A DNA stretch of 64,000 bases from Arthrobacter sp. S41 (GCF_004320535.1 NZ_SIHY01000001.1:2356001-2420000), one strand, 5' to 3'; positions 8,070 to 18,957 are shown, numbered from the stretch's first letter. Notes: generated by a model from the sequence alone, not told the origin. A program made the numbers and translations.

Positions 8070-9506
8070 GTGAGCAGCGACGAAACCAATAGCATTGGTA
8101 GCTCCTGGCGCCAGGTCATTCGCAAGATCGAGGACGACGATCGCGTCAAAGCCCGCTACCGTGCCTTCGTATCGTTGGCTAAGCCGCAAGGATTGATCGG
8201 AACTACGTTGCTAGTGGCAGTTCCCAATGACCTGACGCGAGACATCCTGCAGACTCAACTTCGTGAACCTCTAGATGAGGCCCTACGCGAAGTATTCCAA
8301 GACGATATCCGCTGTGCCGTCAGCGTTGATCTGTCTCTTTCGGACGAGTTGGAAGAAGAAATTCCAGAAACAACTGCTCCAGCTCCCGCGGCACCAGCCG
8401 TTACTGAGACCCCAGGTCCGCGGCCGCAGCCAGCACCACAGCCAACGCCCCCATCGAACTCGCAAGAATTCGGCCGGCTGAACCCCAAGTACATTTTTGA
8501 CACCTTTGTCATTGGTTCCTCGAACCGCTTCGCCCACGCTGCAGCAGTGGCAGTAGCCGAAGCACCAGCCAAGGCTTATAACCCGCTATTCATCTATGGC
8601 GATTCCGGGCTAGGAAAAACTCACCTTCTGCACGCCATTGGCCACTACGCTCGTCACCTGTACAAAGGTATTCGCGTTCGCTACGTGAATTCAGAAGAGT
8701 TCACCAATGACTTCATCAACTCCATCCGTGATGACGAAGGCGCCAGCTTCAAGCAGACCTACCGCAACGTAGACATCCTGCTCATTGACGATATTCAGTT
8801 CTTGGCCAATAAGGACGCAACGCAGGAAGAGTTCTTCCATACGTTTAATGCGCTGCACAACCACAACAAGCAAGTTGTGATCACTTCTGATCTACCTCCC
8901 AAGCAGCTGCAAGGGTTCGAAGATCGTATGCGTTCACGCTTCGAGTGGGGCCTACTTACCGATATCCAGCCACCTGAGTTGGAAACTCGTATCGCGATTC
9001 TGCGTAAGAAGGCCGATGCTGAGAACCTTTCGGCTCCAGGAGACGTCATGGAGTACATCGCTTCACGCATCTCCACCAACATCCGTGAACTTGAGGGTGC
9101 GTTGATTCGAGTCACCGCTTTCGCTTCGCTCAATAACCAGTCCGTTGATCTGGCCTTGGCAGAAACCGTACTCAAGGACCTGATCAGCGAAGACGGTGCC
9201 CAAGAAATCACGCCGTCAACGATTATCAAGCAGACCGCCGAATACTTCGGGCTGTCTATTGATGAGCTCAACAGCAAGTCCCGAACCCGTACTTTGGTCA
9301 CCGCCCGTCAGATCGCTATGTACCTTTTGCGTGAGCTTACTGACATGTCGCTGCCAAAAATTGGTGCCGAACTTGGTGGACGCGACCACACCACCGTGAT
9401 TCACGCGGATCGTAAGATTCGTGAGCTCATGGCGGAACGTCGAGCCATCTTTAACCAAGTCACAGAGCTAACTAACCGCATTAAGCAGAGCCAGCGGGAG
9501 CATTAA
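8070..9506 (+). CDS. dnaA: chromosomal replication initiator protein DnaA
   Basis: DnaA binds DnaA boxes, oligomerises with ATP and opens the origin. The 478-residue protein (GTG start) has domain I at about 10-90, a proline-rich linker at 95-140, and AAA+ domain III with Walker A GDSGLGKTH near 178-186 and Walker B ILLIDDIQF. The C-terminal DNA-binding domain IV carries the signature AELGGRDHTTVIHADRKIR. Lengths and motif order are normal. It is flanked on both sides by regions rich in DnaA boxes. Confidence 0.98.
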   Translation: MSSDETNSIGSSWRQVIRKIEDDDRVKARYRAFVSLAKPQGLIGTTLLVAVPNDLTRDILQTQLREPLDEALREVFQDDIRCAVSVDLSLSDELEEEIPETTAPAPAAPAVTETPGPRPQPAPQPTPPSNSQEFGRLNPKYIFDTFVIGSSNRFAHAAAVAVAEAPAKAYNPLFIYGDSGLGKTHLLHAIGHYARHLYKGIRVRYVNSEEFTNDFINSIRDDEGASFKQTYRNVDILLIDDIQFLANKDATQEEFFHTFNALHNHNKQVVITSDLPPKQLQGFEDRMRSRFEWGLLTDIQPPELETRIAILRKKADAENLSAPGDVMEYIASRISTNIRELEGALIRVTAFASLNNQSVDLALAETVLKDLISEDGAQEITPSTIIKQTAEYFGLSIDELNSKSRTRTLVTARQIAMYLLRELTDMSLPKIGAELGGRDHTTVIHADRKIRELMAERRAIFNQVTELTNRIKQSQREH

Positions 9507-9974
9507 TCCCAAGAAATCACAGGTGTGGATAAAACTGTGGATGATCTGGTGACTACCTGCGGATAAACATAGGTACCCATGTGGACGTTAAAAATCGTGG
9601 AACTGAGTTTCAACAGGGTGCTGGAACTGAGTGTCAGTTTCAACCACAGATTGTTCACATGCACAATCGCCGTCATTTCACGGTGGATGGGGGTTGTCCA
9701 CAGTATCCACAGGGGTTATTAACACTTCTCCTTTAAACACTTATTCATCCAAATAACGAGTCCACTCCTGAACCTCGAGCCAAACCTGTTCAAATCTTTT
9801 TCTCGCAGCTCTCATCAACAACCGAGACCGAGCGATGACTTTGCATCAACAAGACGTGGCAAGATTAAGATGGAGAGAACGTGCAACTACCTGCTCTATG
9901 CTTAAGAACTTGGCGAGGGAAAAACCTTCTTGGCCTGACTTAAGTTTCAAAGGGTTCCGAAAGGCGGATTTTTC
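9507..9974. other. replication origin oriC (dnaA-dnaN gap)
   Basis: A 468-base gap between dnaA and dnaN, the standard position of oriC in actinobacteria. DnaA boxes read by eye: exact TGTGGATAA 9524-9532; one-mismatch TGTGGATGA 9536-9544, TGCGGATAA 9558-9566, TTGTCCACA 9694-9702 and GTATCCACA 9703-9711; weaker TTGTTCACA 9651-9659. The last strong pair is directly adjacent and is followed by the AT-rich stretch 9716-9770 (with GTTATTAACACTT), a good candidate for the unwinding element. Assignment rests on position, boxes and AT content. Confidence 0.85.
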
Positions 9975-11102
9975 GTGAAGTTCAGCGTTGAAAAGGATGT
10001 ATTGGCAGACGCCGTATCCTGGACCGCTCGGTCCTTGGCACAACGCCCACCCTCACCAGTACTGGCTGGCATCTTGATCACTACCCATGACGGCTTAGTT
10101 CGCCTCGAGGGATTTGATTATGAGATTTCCTCACACATTGAGATCCCTGCGGACATCTCAGAGCAAGGCTCGATCCTGGTATCAGGCAAGCTCTTGGCTG
10201 AGATCACTCGTTCATTGCCAAACTCAACGGTGACTCTTGAAACCGATGGCACCAAGATCTCTTTGACTTGTGGTCGCTCACGCTTCCACCTGGCCACCAT
10301 GCCAGTTGATGAATACCCAACGCTTCCAGAACTTCCAGCAATTGCCGGCACCATCGATGGTCAGGCTTTCTCTGCTGCTGTTTCTCAGGTCATCGTTGCT
10401 GCTTCGAAGGATGACACTCTCCCAGTGCTCACCGGCATCAAGGTTGAAATTGAAAACGACCTGATCACCTTCCTGGCAACTGACCGTTACCGTTTGGCAC
10501 TGCGCGAACTGAATTGGACTCCAAACACTTCGGAGATTTCCACTTCGTTCTTGATCAAGGCCAAGACCTTGAGCGAAGTTGCTAAGACTCTTTCGGGTGC
10601 AGGCGAACTGAAGCTTGCAATCAGCGAAAACGGTGACATGGTTGGCTTCGAAAGCTCCAACCGTCGCACCACCTCGTTGTTGATTAATGGCGAGTACCCA
10701 AAGATTCGATCGCTGTTCCCAAGCGACACCCCGATCCATGCAACGGTTCGCACGAGCGAACTGATGGAAGCGGTACGTCGTGTATCGGTCGTTGCAGAAC
10801 GAAATACCCCAGTTCGCATGGCCTTCACCGATGGACAGCTGACCTTGGATGCTGGTACCGGCGAAGACGCACAGGCTGAAGAAGCAATCGTTGCTTCCTT
10901 ACGCGGCGAAGATATTGTTGTGGCGTTCAACCCAACCTTCCTGTCTGAAGGTTTGAACTCGTTCACCACTGACTTTGTTCGTTTCTCGTTCACCAGTGCT
11001 CCAAAGCCGGCGATGCTGACCGGTCAGAAGAAGCTGGACGAAGCTGATCAGGATCAGTACCGCTACCTTGTGATGCCAGTACGTTTGCCAAACTCGAACT
11101 AA
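9975..11102 (+). CDS. dnaN: DNA polymerase III sliding clamp (beta subunit)
   Basis: The beta clamp encircles DNA and tethers the replicative polymerase. The 375-residue protein starts at GTG and spans the three clamp domains of about 120-130 residues each. The C-terminal QYRYLVMPVRLPN is the typical end containing the M-P-x-R-L motif of the binding cleft. It is downstream of oriC and followed by recF, the usual order. Confidence 0.97.
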   Translation: MKFSVEKDVLADAVSWTARSLAQRPPSPVLAGILITTHDGLVRLEGFDYEISSHIEIPADISEQGSILVSGKLLAEITRSLPNSTVTLETDGTKISLTCGRSRFHLATMPVDEYPTLPELPAIAGTIDGQAFSAAVSQVIVAASKDDTLPVLTGIKVEIENDLITFLATDRYRLALRELNWTPNTSEISTSFLIKAKTLSEVAKTLSGAGELKLAISENGDMVGFESSNRRTTSLLINGEYPKIRSLFPSDTPIHATVRTSELMEAVRRVSVVAERNTPVRMAFTDGQLTLDAGTGEDAQAEEAIVASLRGEDIVVAFNPTFLSEGLNSFTTDFVRFSFTSAPKPAMLTGQKKLDEADQDQYRYLVMPVRLPNSN

Positions 11103-11111
11103 ACCCGCAAA

Positions 11112-11138
11112 GTGGCGGATGAACATTTCATCCGCCAC
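11112..11138 (+). terminator. hairpin between dnaN and recF
   Basis: GTGGCGGATGAA (11112-11123) and TTCATCCGCCAC (11127-11138) form a perfect 12-base-pair stem with a 3-base loop, 9 bases after dnaN. No T-run follows, so it is not a classical terminator; it could be an mRNA stability or attenuation element. An in-frame GTG at its base would extend recF by 16 residues encoded by the hairpin itself, which argues against that start. Confidence 0.6.
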
Positions 11139-11159
11139 CACGACGTTGTCAGGACTTCG

Positions 11160-12323
11160 GTGTATATTTCGCAGCTTTCCCTCACGAGCTTCCGCTCGTA
11201 TGCGCAGGCTGACGTGCACCTAGCTCCTGGCATCAACGTTTTAATCGGCCCCAATGGGGTGGGCAAGACCAACATCGTTGAGTCCATTGGTTACCTAGCT
11301 AATTTGGCGTCTCATCGCGTCAGCAACGATGCTCCGTTGCTGAATTTTGGTGCAGAACGAGCTTTGATTCGCGGTACTTTGCACCGCGGAAGCCAAAAGA
11401 CCACGCTCGAGGTGGAGATCACTAGCGGGAAACTGAACCGAGCAAGGATCAATCGAGCTAACCCGATACGTGCTCGAGAAATCTTGGGCATGGTGCGAAC
11501 GGTGTTGTTCGCCCCTGAAGATTTGGCTTTGGTTAAGGGCGATCCATCAAATCGCCGCAAGTTCCTTGACGAACTACTCATTGCCTTGCGGCCGATAGAA
11601 GCCGGCACCAAAAATGACTACGAACGAATCGTCAAGCAGCGCAATGCATTGCTGAAATCCATTCGTGGAAAATCCAAACTCACCGCTTCGCAAGAGAACA
11701 CCTTGCAAGCATGGGATCTGCAACTGGCCACCTGCGGGGCTCGACTCATCCGAGGCCGCCTTGATGTTCTTATGCTCATCAGGCCATATATGCAGGCTGC
11801 CTACGCGGATCTTGCTGATGGCGGCAAAGCGGCACAGGCGATCTACCGTTCCTCGTTGGAAGGCGAAACCGACGAGAACAGCCTTCCGGTGACGTCGTTG
11901 GAGGAGCTGAACCAAGAAGAGATCCAAGATCTTCTTCTTGGTGCCATCGAATCGAACCGCAGCCGTGAACTAGACCGCGGCATCTCGCTATTCGGCCCCC
12001 ACCGTGATGACCTTGCGCTGATCCTAGGCCCAACTCCCGCCAAGGGCTACGCCTCCCACGGTGAAACCTGGTCCTTTGCCTTGGCTCTGCGTCTGGCAGC
12101 CTACAGAGTTTTTGGTGATGATGATCCTCGAGCGGGTTCGGGACCAATTTTGATTTTGGATGATGTCTTTGCCGAACTAGACACCACTCGTCGAGATCGG
12201 CTGGCTCATATTGTTGCCGGCGCAGAGCAAGTTTTGGTCACGGCGGCCGTAGTGGAAGATGTTCCCGAAGCACTGAAGGGACATTTCTTCCAGGTATCCC
12301 CTGGCCAGGTTGTCGATGCGTGA
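11160..12323 (+). CDS. recF: DNA replication/repair ATPase RecF
   Basis: RecF is an SMC-like ATPase that helps load RecA at single-strand gaps. I place the start at GTG 11160 (VYISQLSLTSFRSY), with AGGA just upstream; this gives 387 residues and the normal N-terminus. Walker A is IGPNGVGKTN near residues 30-39. The signature and Walker B region is at the C-terminal end (LILDDVFAELD). The gene overlaps the next one by 8 bases. Confidence 0.95.
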   Translation: MYISQLSLTSFRSYAQADVHLAPGINVLIGPNGVGKTNIVESIGYLANLASHRVSNDAPLLNFGAERALIRGTLHRGSQKTTLEVEITSGKLNRARINRANPIRAREILGMVRTVLFAPEDLALVKGDPSNRRKFLDELLIALRPIEAGTKNDYERIVKQRNALLKSIRGKSKLTASQENTLQAWDLQLATCGARLIRGRLDVLMLIRPYMQAAYADLADGGKAAQAIYRSSLEGETDENSLPVTSLEELNQEEIQDLLLGAIESNRSRELDRGISLFGPHRDDLALILGPTPAKGYASHGETWSFALALRLAAYRVFGDDDPRAGSGPILILDDVFAELDTTRRDRLAHIVAGAEQVLVTAAVVEDVPEALKGHFFQVSPGQVVDA

Positions 12324-12873
12324 GCCTGAAGAGCGGGACGAACACCGCTTTGATCCAGAAATCGACTCAGCGAAGGCCTTGCTGAACCGAATGCGTAGGC
12401 TCGCGGAAGAGCGCGGCGAACGCCGCGTAGATGCAGCGCGAATGGAAAAAGTTCGCAAACGTCAGTCCGCCCGTCGCGGCTTCATGGACCAAAAGGGAAC
12501 CTCCGAACCTGGAGTGGTGCGCGACCCTCGAGCTATTGGTGAAGTTGTCTCGCGGCTATCCAAGGCTCGCGGCTGGAACACCCAAGTTGCCGTGGGCTCG
12601 GTGCTGGGGCGCTGGGCTGACATCATTGGTGCGGAAAATGCAGAGCACTGTAAACCCGAATCTTTTGAAGATACGGTGGTGGTGATGCGTTGTGATACGA
12701 CCGCACGTGCGGCACAGATGCGCCTAATGAGCCACGATATTCTGAAAAAATTTGATGCAGAGTTGGGCCCCGGAATTGTTACCGTGCTCAAGGTCTTAGG
12801 ACCCAATGCTCCGTCGTGGCGTCACGGCATGCGTTCGGTCGCTGGACGCGGTCCAAGAGACACCTACGGATAA
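12316..12873 (+). CDS. dciA: DciA-like DUF721 protein
   Basis: A 185-residue protein of the DUF721/DciA group, which in bacteria lacking DnaC is thought to help load or activate the replicative helicase. The N-terminal 70 residues are highly charged and helical; the DUF721 domain runs from about 75 to 170 (VVSRLSKARGWNTQVAVGSV, then the WADIIG block and the strand VVMRCDTTARAAQMRL). I prefer ATG 12316, with CAGG 6 bases upstream, over a TTG at 12310. It overlaps recF and sits between recF and gyrB, where actinobacteria always keep it. Confidence 0.88.
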   Translation: MREPEERDEHRFDPEIDSAKALLNRMRRLAEERGERRVDAARMEKVRKRQSARRGFMDQKGTSEPGVVRDPRAIGEVVSRLSKARGWNTQVAVGSVLGRWADIIGAENAEHCKPESFEDTVVVMRCDTTARAAQMRLMSHDILKKFDAELGPGIVTVLKVLGPNAPSWRHGMRSVAGRGPRDTYG

Positions 12874-13155
12874 AAATAGCTGGCACGGCATATGGCGCGC
12901 TAACGCACCCGGAGGGTGGATCCCCCCTCACTTATGCTCCGCAACTGCCTCAGAAGGTCAATTGCTAGCTTTATGTGGCCGATTTAGGCCACAGAAGCAC
13001 CGATTATTTTGCTCAGCGCGGTAGAATTAGAAGCAGTGAAATGATTTTGCTGTGGGTCAACCCCGCGGCGATGTCCCTCCAGACCATGATCACCCGAGAC
13101 GCACTTTGCGGCGCAACGGTGATCGCGCGCTTAATTCGAGGAGTTCGTAGCACCC

Positions 13156-15219
13156 GTGTCTACTGAAAATGCTTCACCGCAGGATCCGGCAGAAAGCCAG
13201 GTTCCCGCGGAATCGATGACTTCCAAAGTCGAACATACCTATGGCGCCCAGGATATTACCGTCCTCGAAGGACTCGAAGCGGTACGTAAACGCCCGGGCA
13301 TGTACATCGGTTCCACCGGCCCTCGCGGCCTACACCACTTGGTTTACGAAGTCGTGGACAACTCCGTCGATGAAGCCTTGGCTGGATACTGCGACACCAT
13401 CAACGTCACCTTGCAAGCCGATGGTGGCGTGCGTTGTGTCGACAATGGTCGAGGCATCCCCGTGGATGTCCACCCCACCGAGGGCAAGCCTACCGTTGAG
13501 GTAGTTATGACCATCCTGCACGCCGGCGGCAAGTTCGGTGGCGGCGGTTACGCTGTTTCCGGTGGCCTGCACGGTGTGGGTATTTCCGTGGTTAACGCGC
13601 TATCGCGCAAGGTGGATACCGTCGTTCGCCGCCAGGGCAACGCATGGCGTATCGGCTTCAGCAATGGTGGTGTGACCACCAGCCCGCTGGAAAAGGGTGA
13701 AGAGACCGATAAGACCGGCACCACCCAGACTTTCTACCCGGATCCGGAAATCTTCGAGACCACCGAATTCGATTTTGAGACGCTGCGTGCTCGCTTCCAG
13801 CAGATGGCCTTCTTGAACAAGGGCCTGCGCATCACCTTGACCGATGAGCGCACCCCAGTCAACGCTGAACCAGAAGCCGAAGTCGCCGAAGAGATCGAAA
13901 ACCAGGTAGTTAAGCCAAAAACTGTGGACTACCTCTACAAGGACGGCCTGCTGGACTACGTCAAGCACCTGAACGCCGCCAAAAAGGTAGAACTGGTTCA
14001 CGACGAGGTCATCGCCTTCGAATCTGAAGACGCTGCTCGAGGCATCAGCCTGGAAATTGCGATGCAGTGGACCAACGCCTACGCCGAGTCCGTGCACACC
14101 TACGCGAACACCATCAACACCCATGAGGGTGGTACCCACGAAGAAGGCTTCCGTGCTGCGCTGACCGGTCTGCTGAACCGTTACGCCCGGGATAACAAAA
14201 TCCTGCGCGAAAAGGATGACAACCTCACCGGTGAAGATGCCCGTGAAGGTTTGACCGCGGTGATTTCGGTGAAGCTTTCCGAACCACAGTTCGAAGGCCA
14301 GACCAAAACCAAGCTGGGCAACTCGATGGCCCGCGGCTTTGTCCAGGGTGTAGTCAACGAGGAACTCAGCGACTGGTTCGAGCGCAATCCCAACGTTGCC
14401 CGCGACATTATCCGCAAGGCACAGCTCGCTTCCCAGGCGCGTATGGCCGCCCGCAAGGCGCGCGATAATGCCCGACGTAAGTCGCCGATGGAATCCTTCG
14501 GTATGCCCGGTAAGCTCTCGGACTGCTCCTCGAAGAATCCTTCCGAGTGCGAAGTGTTCATCGTGGAGGGTGACTCCGCAGGCGGCTCGGCCAAGCGCGG
14601 ACGTGACCCACACACCCAGGCCATCCTGCCGTTGCGTGGCAAGATCCTGAACGTGGAGCGTGCTCGTCTGGACCGTGCGTTGGGCAATGCCGAAGTTCAG
14701 GCAATGATCACCGCTTTTGGTACCGGTATCGGCGAAGAGTTCGACATGGCCAAGCTGCGTTATCACAAGATTGTGCTGATGGCCGATGCTGACGTCGACG
14801 GCCAGCACATCACCACCTTGCTGCTGACCTTGATCTTCCGCTTTATGCGTCCGCTGATCGAGCACGGCTACGTTTACCTCGCTGCTCCCCCGCTGTACCG
14901 CATCAAGTGGTCCAATGCGCCGCACGACTACGTGTTCTCCGATAAGGAACGCGATGATGCACTGCTAGCTGGACAGACTTCCAACAAGCGCCTGCCAAAG
15001 GACAACGGAATCCAGCGCTACAAGGGTCTGGGCGAGATGGACTACTCGGAATTGTGGGACACCACCATGGATCCGGAATTCCGTACGCTGCGCCAGGTCA
15101 CCATGGATGACGCCGCAGCCGCGGACGAAGTTTTCTCCGTGCTGATGGGCGAGGACGTGGAGTCCCGCCGTAACTTCATCCAGCAGAACGCCAAGGACGT
15201 GCGCTTCCTGGATATCTGA
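13156..15219 (+). CDS. gyrB: DNA gyrase subunit B
   Basis: GyrB supplies ATP hydrolysis and the TOPRIM domain for negative supercoiling. The 687-residue protein (GTG start) has a GHKL ATPase domain ([17 protein letters not shown] and [14 protein letters not shown] motifs). A transducer domain follows, then the TOPRIM region with the [10 protein letters not shown] and [10 protein letters not shown] blocks and the metal-binding DADVDGQHI. The C-terminal QRYKGLGEM is also present. GC-rich codon choice is stronger than in neighbouring regulatory genes, as expected for a highly expressed gene. gyrA follows after 56 bases. Confidence 0.98.
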   Translation: MSTENASPQDPAESQVPAESMTSKVEHTYGAQDITVLEGLEAVRKRPGMYIGSTGPRGLHHLVYEVVDNSVDEALAGYCDTINVTLQADGGVRCVDNGRGIPVDVHPTEGKPTVEVVMTILHAGGKFGGGGYAVSGGLHGVGISVVNALSRKVDTVVRRQGNAWRIGFSNGGVTTSPLEKGEETDKTGTTQTFYPDPEIFETTEFDFETLRARFQQMAFLNKGLRITLTDERTPVNAEPEAEVAEEIENQVVKPKTVDYLYKDGLLDYVKHLNAAKKVELVHDEVIAFESEDAARGISLEIAMQWTNAYAESVHTYANTINTHEGGTHEEGFRAALTGLLNRYARDNKILREKDDNLTGEDAREGLTAVISVKLSEPQFEGQTKTKLGNSMARGFVQGVVNEELSDWFERNPNVARDIIRKAQLASQARMAARKARDNARRKSPMESFGMPGKLSDCSSKNPSECEVFIVEGDSAGGSAKRGRDPHTQAILPLRGKILNVERARLDRALGNAEVQAMITAFGTGIGEEFDMAKLRYHKIVLMADADVDGQHITTLLLTLIFRFMRPLIEHGYVYLAAPPLYRIKWSNAPHDYVFSDKERDDALLAGQTSNKRLPKDNGIQRYKGLGEMDYSELWDTTMDPEFRTLRQVTMDDAAAADEVFSVLMGEDVESRRNFIQQNAKDVRFLDI

Positions 15220-15275
15220 TCGGCCTAGGCCAAGACGAAATCCACTGAAGACTTTTTGACTTATAAGGGAACACA

Positions 15276-17903
15276 TTGAGCGACGAGCAAACCCCTGAGA
15301 ATGAACCCATGGACGGCGAAGTCATCGAGCCAATCCATGAAGGCGGCCGGGTTGACCAGATCGACCTGCAGACCGAAATGCAGCGGTCCTACCTGGACTA
15401 CGCCATGGCCGTTATTGTTGGCCGTGCCCTACCGGATGTGCGCGATGGCCTGAAGCCTGTGCACCGCCGCGTGCTGTACGCGATGTACGACGGCGGCTAC
15501 CGTCCGGAGCGCGCCTACAACAAGTGCGCCCGCGTTGTCGGCGAAGTGATGGGTCAGTACCACCCGCACGGTGATACTGCGATTTACGATGCCCTGGTTC
15601 GCCTGATCCAGGACTGGGTTATGCGTTACCCACTGGCCCTGGGCCAGGGTAACTTCGGCTCCCCGGGTAACGATGGTGCTGCTGCCCAGCGTTACACGGA
15701 AACCAAAATGGCCCCACTGGCCATGGAAATGGTCCGCGACATCAACGAGAACACCGTTGATTTCCAGGACAACTACGACGGTAAGAACCAGGAACCTACG
15801 GTTCTTCCAGCCCGCTTCCCTAACCTGTTGGTGAACGGTTCCTCGGGCATCGCCGTGGGTATGGCGACCAACATTCCGCCACATAACCTGCGCGAAGTTG
15901 CCGAGGGTGTGCAGTGGTACCTGAAGAACCCGGAAGCTACCCGTGAAGAGCTGCTCGCCGAGCTGATGCTGCGCGTCAAGGGCCCGGACTTCCCATCCGG
16001 CGCGATGATCCTTGGCACCAAGGGCATCGCCGATGCTTACCGCACCGGCCGTGGTTCCATCACTATGCGCGCGGTAGTCAACGTGGAAGAAATCCAGGGT
16101 CGCACCTGCTTGGTAGTTACCGAACTGCCATATATGGCCAACCCGGATAACCTCGCGGTGAAGATCGCCGAGCTAGTGCGTGACGGCAAGATCGCCGGCA
16201 TCGCCGACATGCGCGATGAAACCTCGGGCCGTACCGGCCAGCGCCTGGTCATCGTGCTCAAGCGCGACGCCGTGGCCAAGGTTGTGCTTAACAACCTGTA
16301 CAAGCACACCGAGCTACAGACCAACTTCTCGGCCAATATGCTGGCCATCGTTGACGGGGTGCCACGCACCCTGCCACTGGATGGGTTCATCCGTCACTGG
16401 GTCACCCACCAGATCGAAGTCATCGTACGCCGCACCCAGTTCCGCCTGAAGAAGGCCGAAGAAGAGGCACACATTTTGCGTGGCCTGCTCAAGGCACTGG
16501 ATGCTTTGGACGAGGTCATCGCGCTGATTCGCCGTTCGGCAACCACCGAGGCAGCGCGCGACGGACTGATGGAACTGCTGAGCATCGATGAGGATCAGGC
16601 CCGCGCCATCCTTGATATGCAGCTGCGTCGTCTGGCCGCTCTGGAGCGCCAGAAGATTCAGGATCGTCACGCTGAACTCGAGCGCATGATTGCCGAATTC
16701 CAGGCCATCATCGCTTCGCCTGAACGTCAGCGAGAAATCGTCGCCGAAGAACTTGGCGAGATCGTGAACAAACACGGCGATGATCGTCGCACCAAGATCC
16801 TTATGGGCTACGACGGCGACATGAGCGTTGAAGACCTGATCCCTGAAGAGGAAATGGTCGTCACCATCACCCGCGGTGGGTACGTTAAGCGCACCCGCAT
16901 TGATAACTACCGCTCGCAGGCTCGCGGCGGCAAGGGCATCAAGGGCGCTAACCTGCGCGGGGACGACGTGGTGGAGCACTTCTTCGTCACCTCAACCCAC
17001 AACTGGTTGCTGTTCTTCACCAACCACGGCCGTGTGTACCGCACCAAGTGCTACGAACTGGCCGAGGCCGGTCGTGACGCCAAGGGTCAGCACGTGGCAA
17101 ATGTCATGGCATTCCAGCCCGACGAGCACATCGCCCAGGTCTTGGATCTACGCACCTACCAGGATGCTGCCTACCTAATGTTGGCTACCCGCAATGGTTT
17201 GGTGAAGAAGACCCGTCTGGAAGACTACGACACCAACCGCACCGCCGGCGTGATCGCTATCAACCTGCGCGACGATGATGAGCTTGTCTCCGCACAGCTG
17301 GTTAGCGAATCCGATGATGTGATGCTGGTCTCGCGCAAGGGTCAGTCGGTCCGCTTCACCGCGACCGATACCGCACTGCGTCCAATGGGTCGTGCAACTT
17401 CTGGTGTGACCGGCATGAAGTTCCGTGAAGGTGATGAGTTGTTGGCCGCCGATGTGGTCCGCGAAGATTCCTTCGTCTTCACGGTGACCAACGAAGGTTA
17501 CGCCAAGCGCACCGATGTTGCTGAATACCGCGTTCAATCCCGTGGTGGCTTGGGCATTAAGGTTGCCAAGCTGAACGAGGAACGCGGCGAATTGGTTGGT
17601 GCGTTGATCGTTGATGAAACCGACGAAGTTTTGGTTGTCATGAGCGGTGGCAAGGTGGTGCGCTCAGCCGCATCGCAGGTTCCTGCCAAGGGTCGAGACA
17701 CCATGGGTGTGATCTTCGCAAAGCCGGACAAGAAGGACAGCATTATTGCGGTAGCCAAGAACTCCGAGACCCAGCTCGAAGAGAACTTGGAGGAAGATGC
17801 CGTAACGTTGGACGCAGAAAACACGATCGATCAGTCATCACCTGCGCCAGAAACCGAAACTGACGTACAGGACGATGACACCACTAACGGAGGTAACGCA
17901 TGA
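15276..17903 (+). CDS. gyrA: DNA gyrase subunit A
   Basis: GyrA breaks and rejoins DNA. The 875-residue protein starts at TTG 15276, with AAGGGA upstream. The winged-helix region contains [14 protein letters not shown], the quinolone-target segment, with Thr at the position of E. coli Ser83 and Asp at the Asp87 position. The catalytic tyrosine is in AAQRYTE near residue 140. The C-terminal half has the beta-pinwheel repeats and a GyrA-box variant, QARGGKG. The last 60 residues are acidic and low-complexity. The stop codon overlaps the next gene as ATGA. Confidence 0.98.
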   Translation: MSDEQTPENEPMDGEVIEPIHEGGRVDQIDLQTEMQRSYLDYAMAVIVGRALPDVRDGLKPVHRRVLYAMYDGGYRPERAYNKCARVVGEVMGQYHPHGDTAIYDALVRLIQDWVMRYPLALGQGNFGSPGNDGAAAQRYTETKMAPLAMEMVRDINENTVDFQDNYDGKNQEPTVLPARFPNLLVNGSSGIAVGMATNIPPHNLREVAEGVQWYLKNPEATREELLAELMLRVKGPDFPSGAMILGTKGIADAYRTGRGSITMRAVVNVEEIQGRTCLVVTELPYMANPDNLAVKIAELVRDGKIAGIADMRDETSGRTGQRLVIVLKRDAVAKVVLNNLYKHTELQTNFSANMLAIVDGVPRTLPLDGFIRHWVTHQIEVIVRRTQFRLKKAEEEAHILRGLLKALDALDEVIALIRRSATTEAARDGLMELLSIDEDQARAILDMQLRRLAALERQKIQDRHAELERMIAEFQAIIASPERQREIVAEELGEIVNKHGDDRRTKILMGYDGDMSVEDLIPEEEMVVTITRGGYVKRTRIDNYRSQARGGKGIKGANLRGDDVVEHFFVTSTHNWLLFFTNHGRVYRTKCYELAEAGRDAKGQHVANVMAFQPDEHIAQVLDLRTYQDAAYLMLATRNGLVKKTRLEDYDTNRTAGVIAINLRDDDELVSAQLVSESDDVMLVSRKGQSVRFTATDTALRPMGRATSGVTGMKFREGDELLAADVVREDSFVFTVTNEGYAKRTDVAEYRVQSRGGLGIKVAKLNEERGELVGALIVDETDEVLVVMSGGKVVRSAASQVPAKGRDTMGVIFAKPDKKDSIIAVAKNSETQLEENLEEDAVTLDAENTIDQSSPAPETETDVQDDDTTNGGNA

Positions 17904-18487
17904 GCACGCCCTCGACGCCACGCCCCAACGGCAGTGCCCCGAAGAGCGAAGCGCCGCGACCTGCCCAGGTAAAGCGTCCGGCAACTAGCAACACCGGTAG
18001 CCGCCCAGCGGCCGGCGGTGCCCGACCAGCAGGCGGCCAGAGCCGCCCAACAGGTCAACGGCCTACCGGTGGCCAGCAGCGCCCGGCTACCACCCAGGAG
18101 CGTCTGGTTCGCCCGGCGCCTCAGGCCAAGGTGCGTAAGGCACGCTTGCTGGTCTCCAAGGTTGAACCGTTCTCGGTTCTGAAGCTCGCGTTCTTGCTCG
18201 CGGTAGCTTTCGGTGTGATCACCGTAGTTGCTTCCGTAGGTATTTGGGCCCTGCTTGACCTGATGGGAACCTTCGATGCGTTCAACCAGCTGATCCGTGA
18301 TGCGATTGCTCAGGGCAGCTTCGACCTACGACAGACCATGTCGCTGGGTCAGGTTGCTTCCTACGCAACGATTATCGCCGTGGTGAATGTTGTAGTTATT
18401 TCGGTGGTTTCCACCCTTGGAGCGGTGCTGTACAACATCGCTGCTTCATTGGTTGGCGGCATCGGAGTAACCCTCACCGACGACTAG
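17900..18487 (+). CDS. DUF3566 membrane protein
   Basis: A 195-residue protein found after gyrA in most actinobacteria. The first 80 residues are rich in Pro, Gly, Arg and Gln and probably disordered in the cytoplasm. Two membrane spans follow, near 95-120 ([20 protein letters not shown]) and 150-180 ([20 protein letters not shown]), joined by an amphipathic loop; this is the DUF3566 domain. Translation is coupled to gyrA through ATGA. The function is not established. A link to envelope or division is suggested only by its steady position. Confidence 0.88.
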   Translation: MSTPSTPRPNGSAPKSEAPRPAQVKRPATSNTGSRPAAGGARPAGGQSRPTGQRPTGGQQRPATTQERLVRPAPQAKVRKARLLVSKVEPFSVLKLAFLLAVAFGVITVVASVGIWALLDLMGTFDAFNQLIRDAIAQGSFDLRQTMSLGQVASYATIIAVVNVVVISVVSTLGAVLYNIAASLVGGIGVTLTDD

Positions 18488-18499
18488 AAACACCCCTAG

Positions 18500-18548
18500 T
18501 CGAGCCCGGGATTCATGTTGTGATGCATGACACCCGGGCTCGATTTGT
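18500..18548 (+). terminator. terminator after the gyrA operon
   Basis: TCGAGCCCGGG (18500-18510) pairs with CCCGGGCTCGA (18533-18543), with a further inner repeat, and is followed by TTTGT. It separates the gyr operon from the tRNA-Ile gene. Confidence 0.75.
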
Positions 18549-18607
18549 AAGTTCTGGAAATCCCCGGTAGAGTTTTATTTCGTTCCAAAGGGAACAAACA
18601 AAAGCAA

Positions 18608-18681
18608 GGGCGTATAGCTCAGGCGGTTAGAGCGCTTCGCTGATAACGAAGAGGTCCCAAGTTCAAGTCTTGGTACGCCCA
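18608..18681 (+). tRNA. tRNA-Ile (GAT)
   Basis: A 74-base cloverleaf. The acceptor stem is GGGCGTA/TACGCCC, the anticodon loop reads CTGATAA with anticodon GAT, and GTTCAAGTC is in the T arm. CCA is not encoded. It lies between gyrA-DUF3566 and the DLW-39 gene. Confidence 0.97.
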
Positions 18682-18712
18682 CGGAAACCTTGCTAGAGAG
18701 AAAGAGGAAGTA

Positions 18713-18832
18713 ATGAAAAAGTTCCTGGTTCTCGCAACGATTGCGACTGCTACGGTAGTCTTGGTCAAGAAAGTAAAGGCTTCTTCGGAAACAAAGGAAA
18801 CCTGGCATCAGGTAGCCGATAAAGTTTCCTAA
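18713..18832 (+). CDS. DLW-39 family small membrane protein
   Basis: A 39-codon gene between tRNA-Ile and tRNA-Ala, with AAAGAGGAAG just before the ATG. The product starts MKKFLVLATIATATVVLVKK, a single membrane span with a basic end, followed by a polar tail containing one tryptophan. Length, position and architecture match the DLW-39 family of actinobacteria. The tail here reads ETWHQ where many members have a DLW motif. Function unknown. Confidence 0.85.
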   Translation: MKKFLVLATIATATVVLVKKVKASSETKETWHQVADKVS

Positions 18833-18839
18833 AGCTTTT

Positions 18840-18912
<73 letters not shown>

Positions 18913-18924
18913 CAAAAAAGACTG

Positions 18925-18957
18925 GCGGAAAGCATCAGCTTTCCGCTAATTCTTTTT
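18925..18957 (+). terminator. terminator after tRNA-Ala copy 1
   Basis: GCGGAAAGC (18925-18933) and GCTTTCCGC (18938-18946) form a 9-pair stem with an ATCA loop, followed by TAATTCTTTTT. Confidence 0.8.

Noticed and set aside
13600-14925. 441-codon minus-strand open frame inside gyrB
   Set aside because: Long antisense frames are common opposite GC-biased genes; gyrB is certain and this frame has no family features.
18575-18808. Minus-strand frame over tRNA-Ile and the DLW-39 gene
   Set aside because: It is the antisense of the tRNA, a common false annotation.
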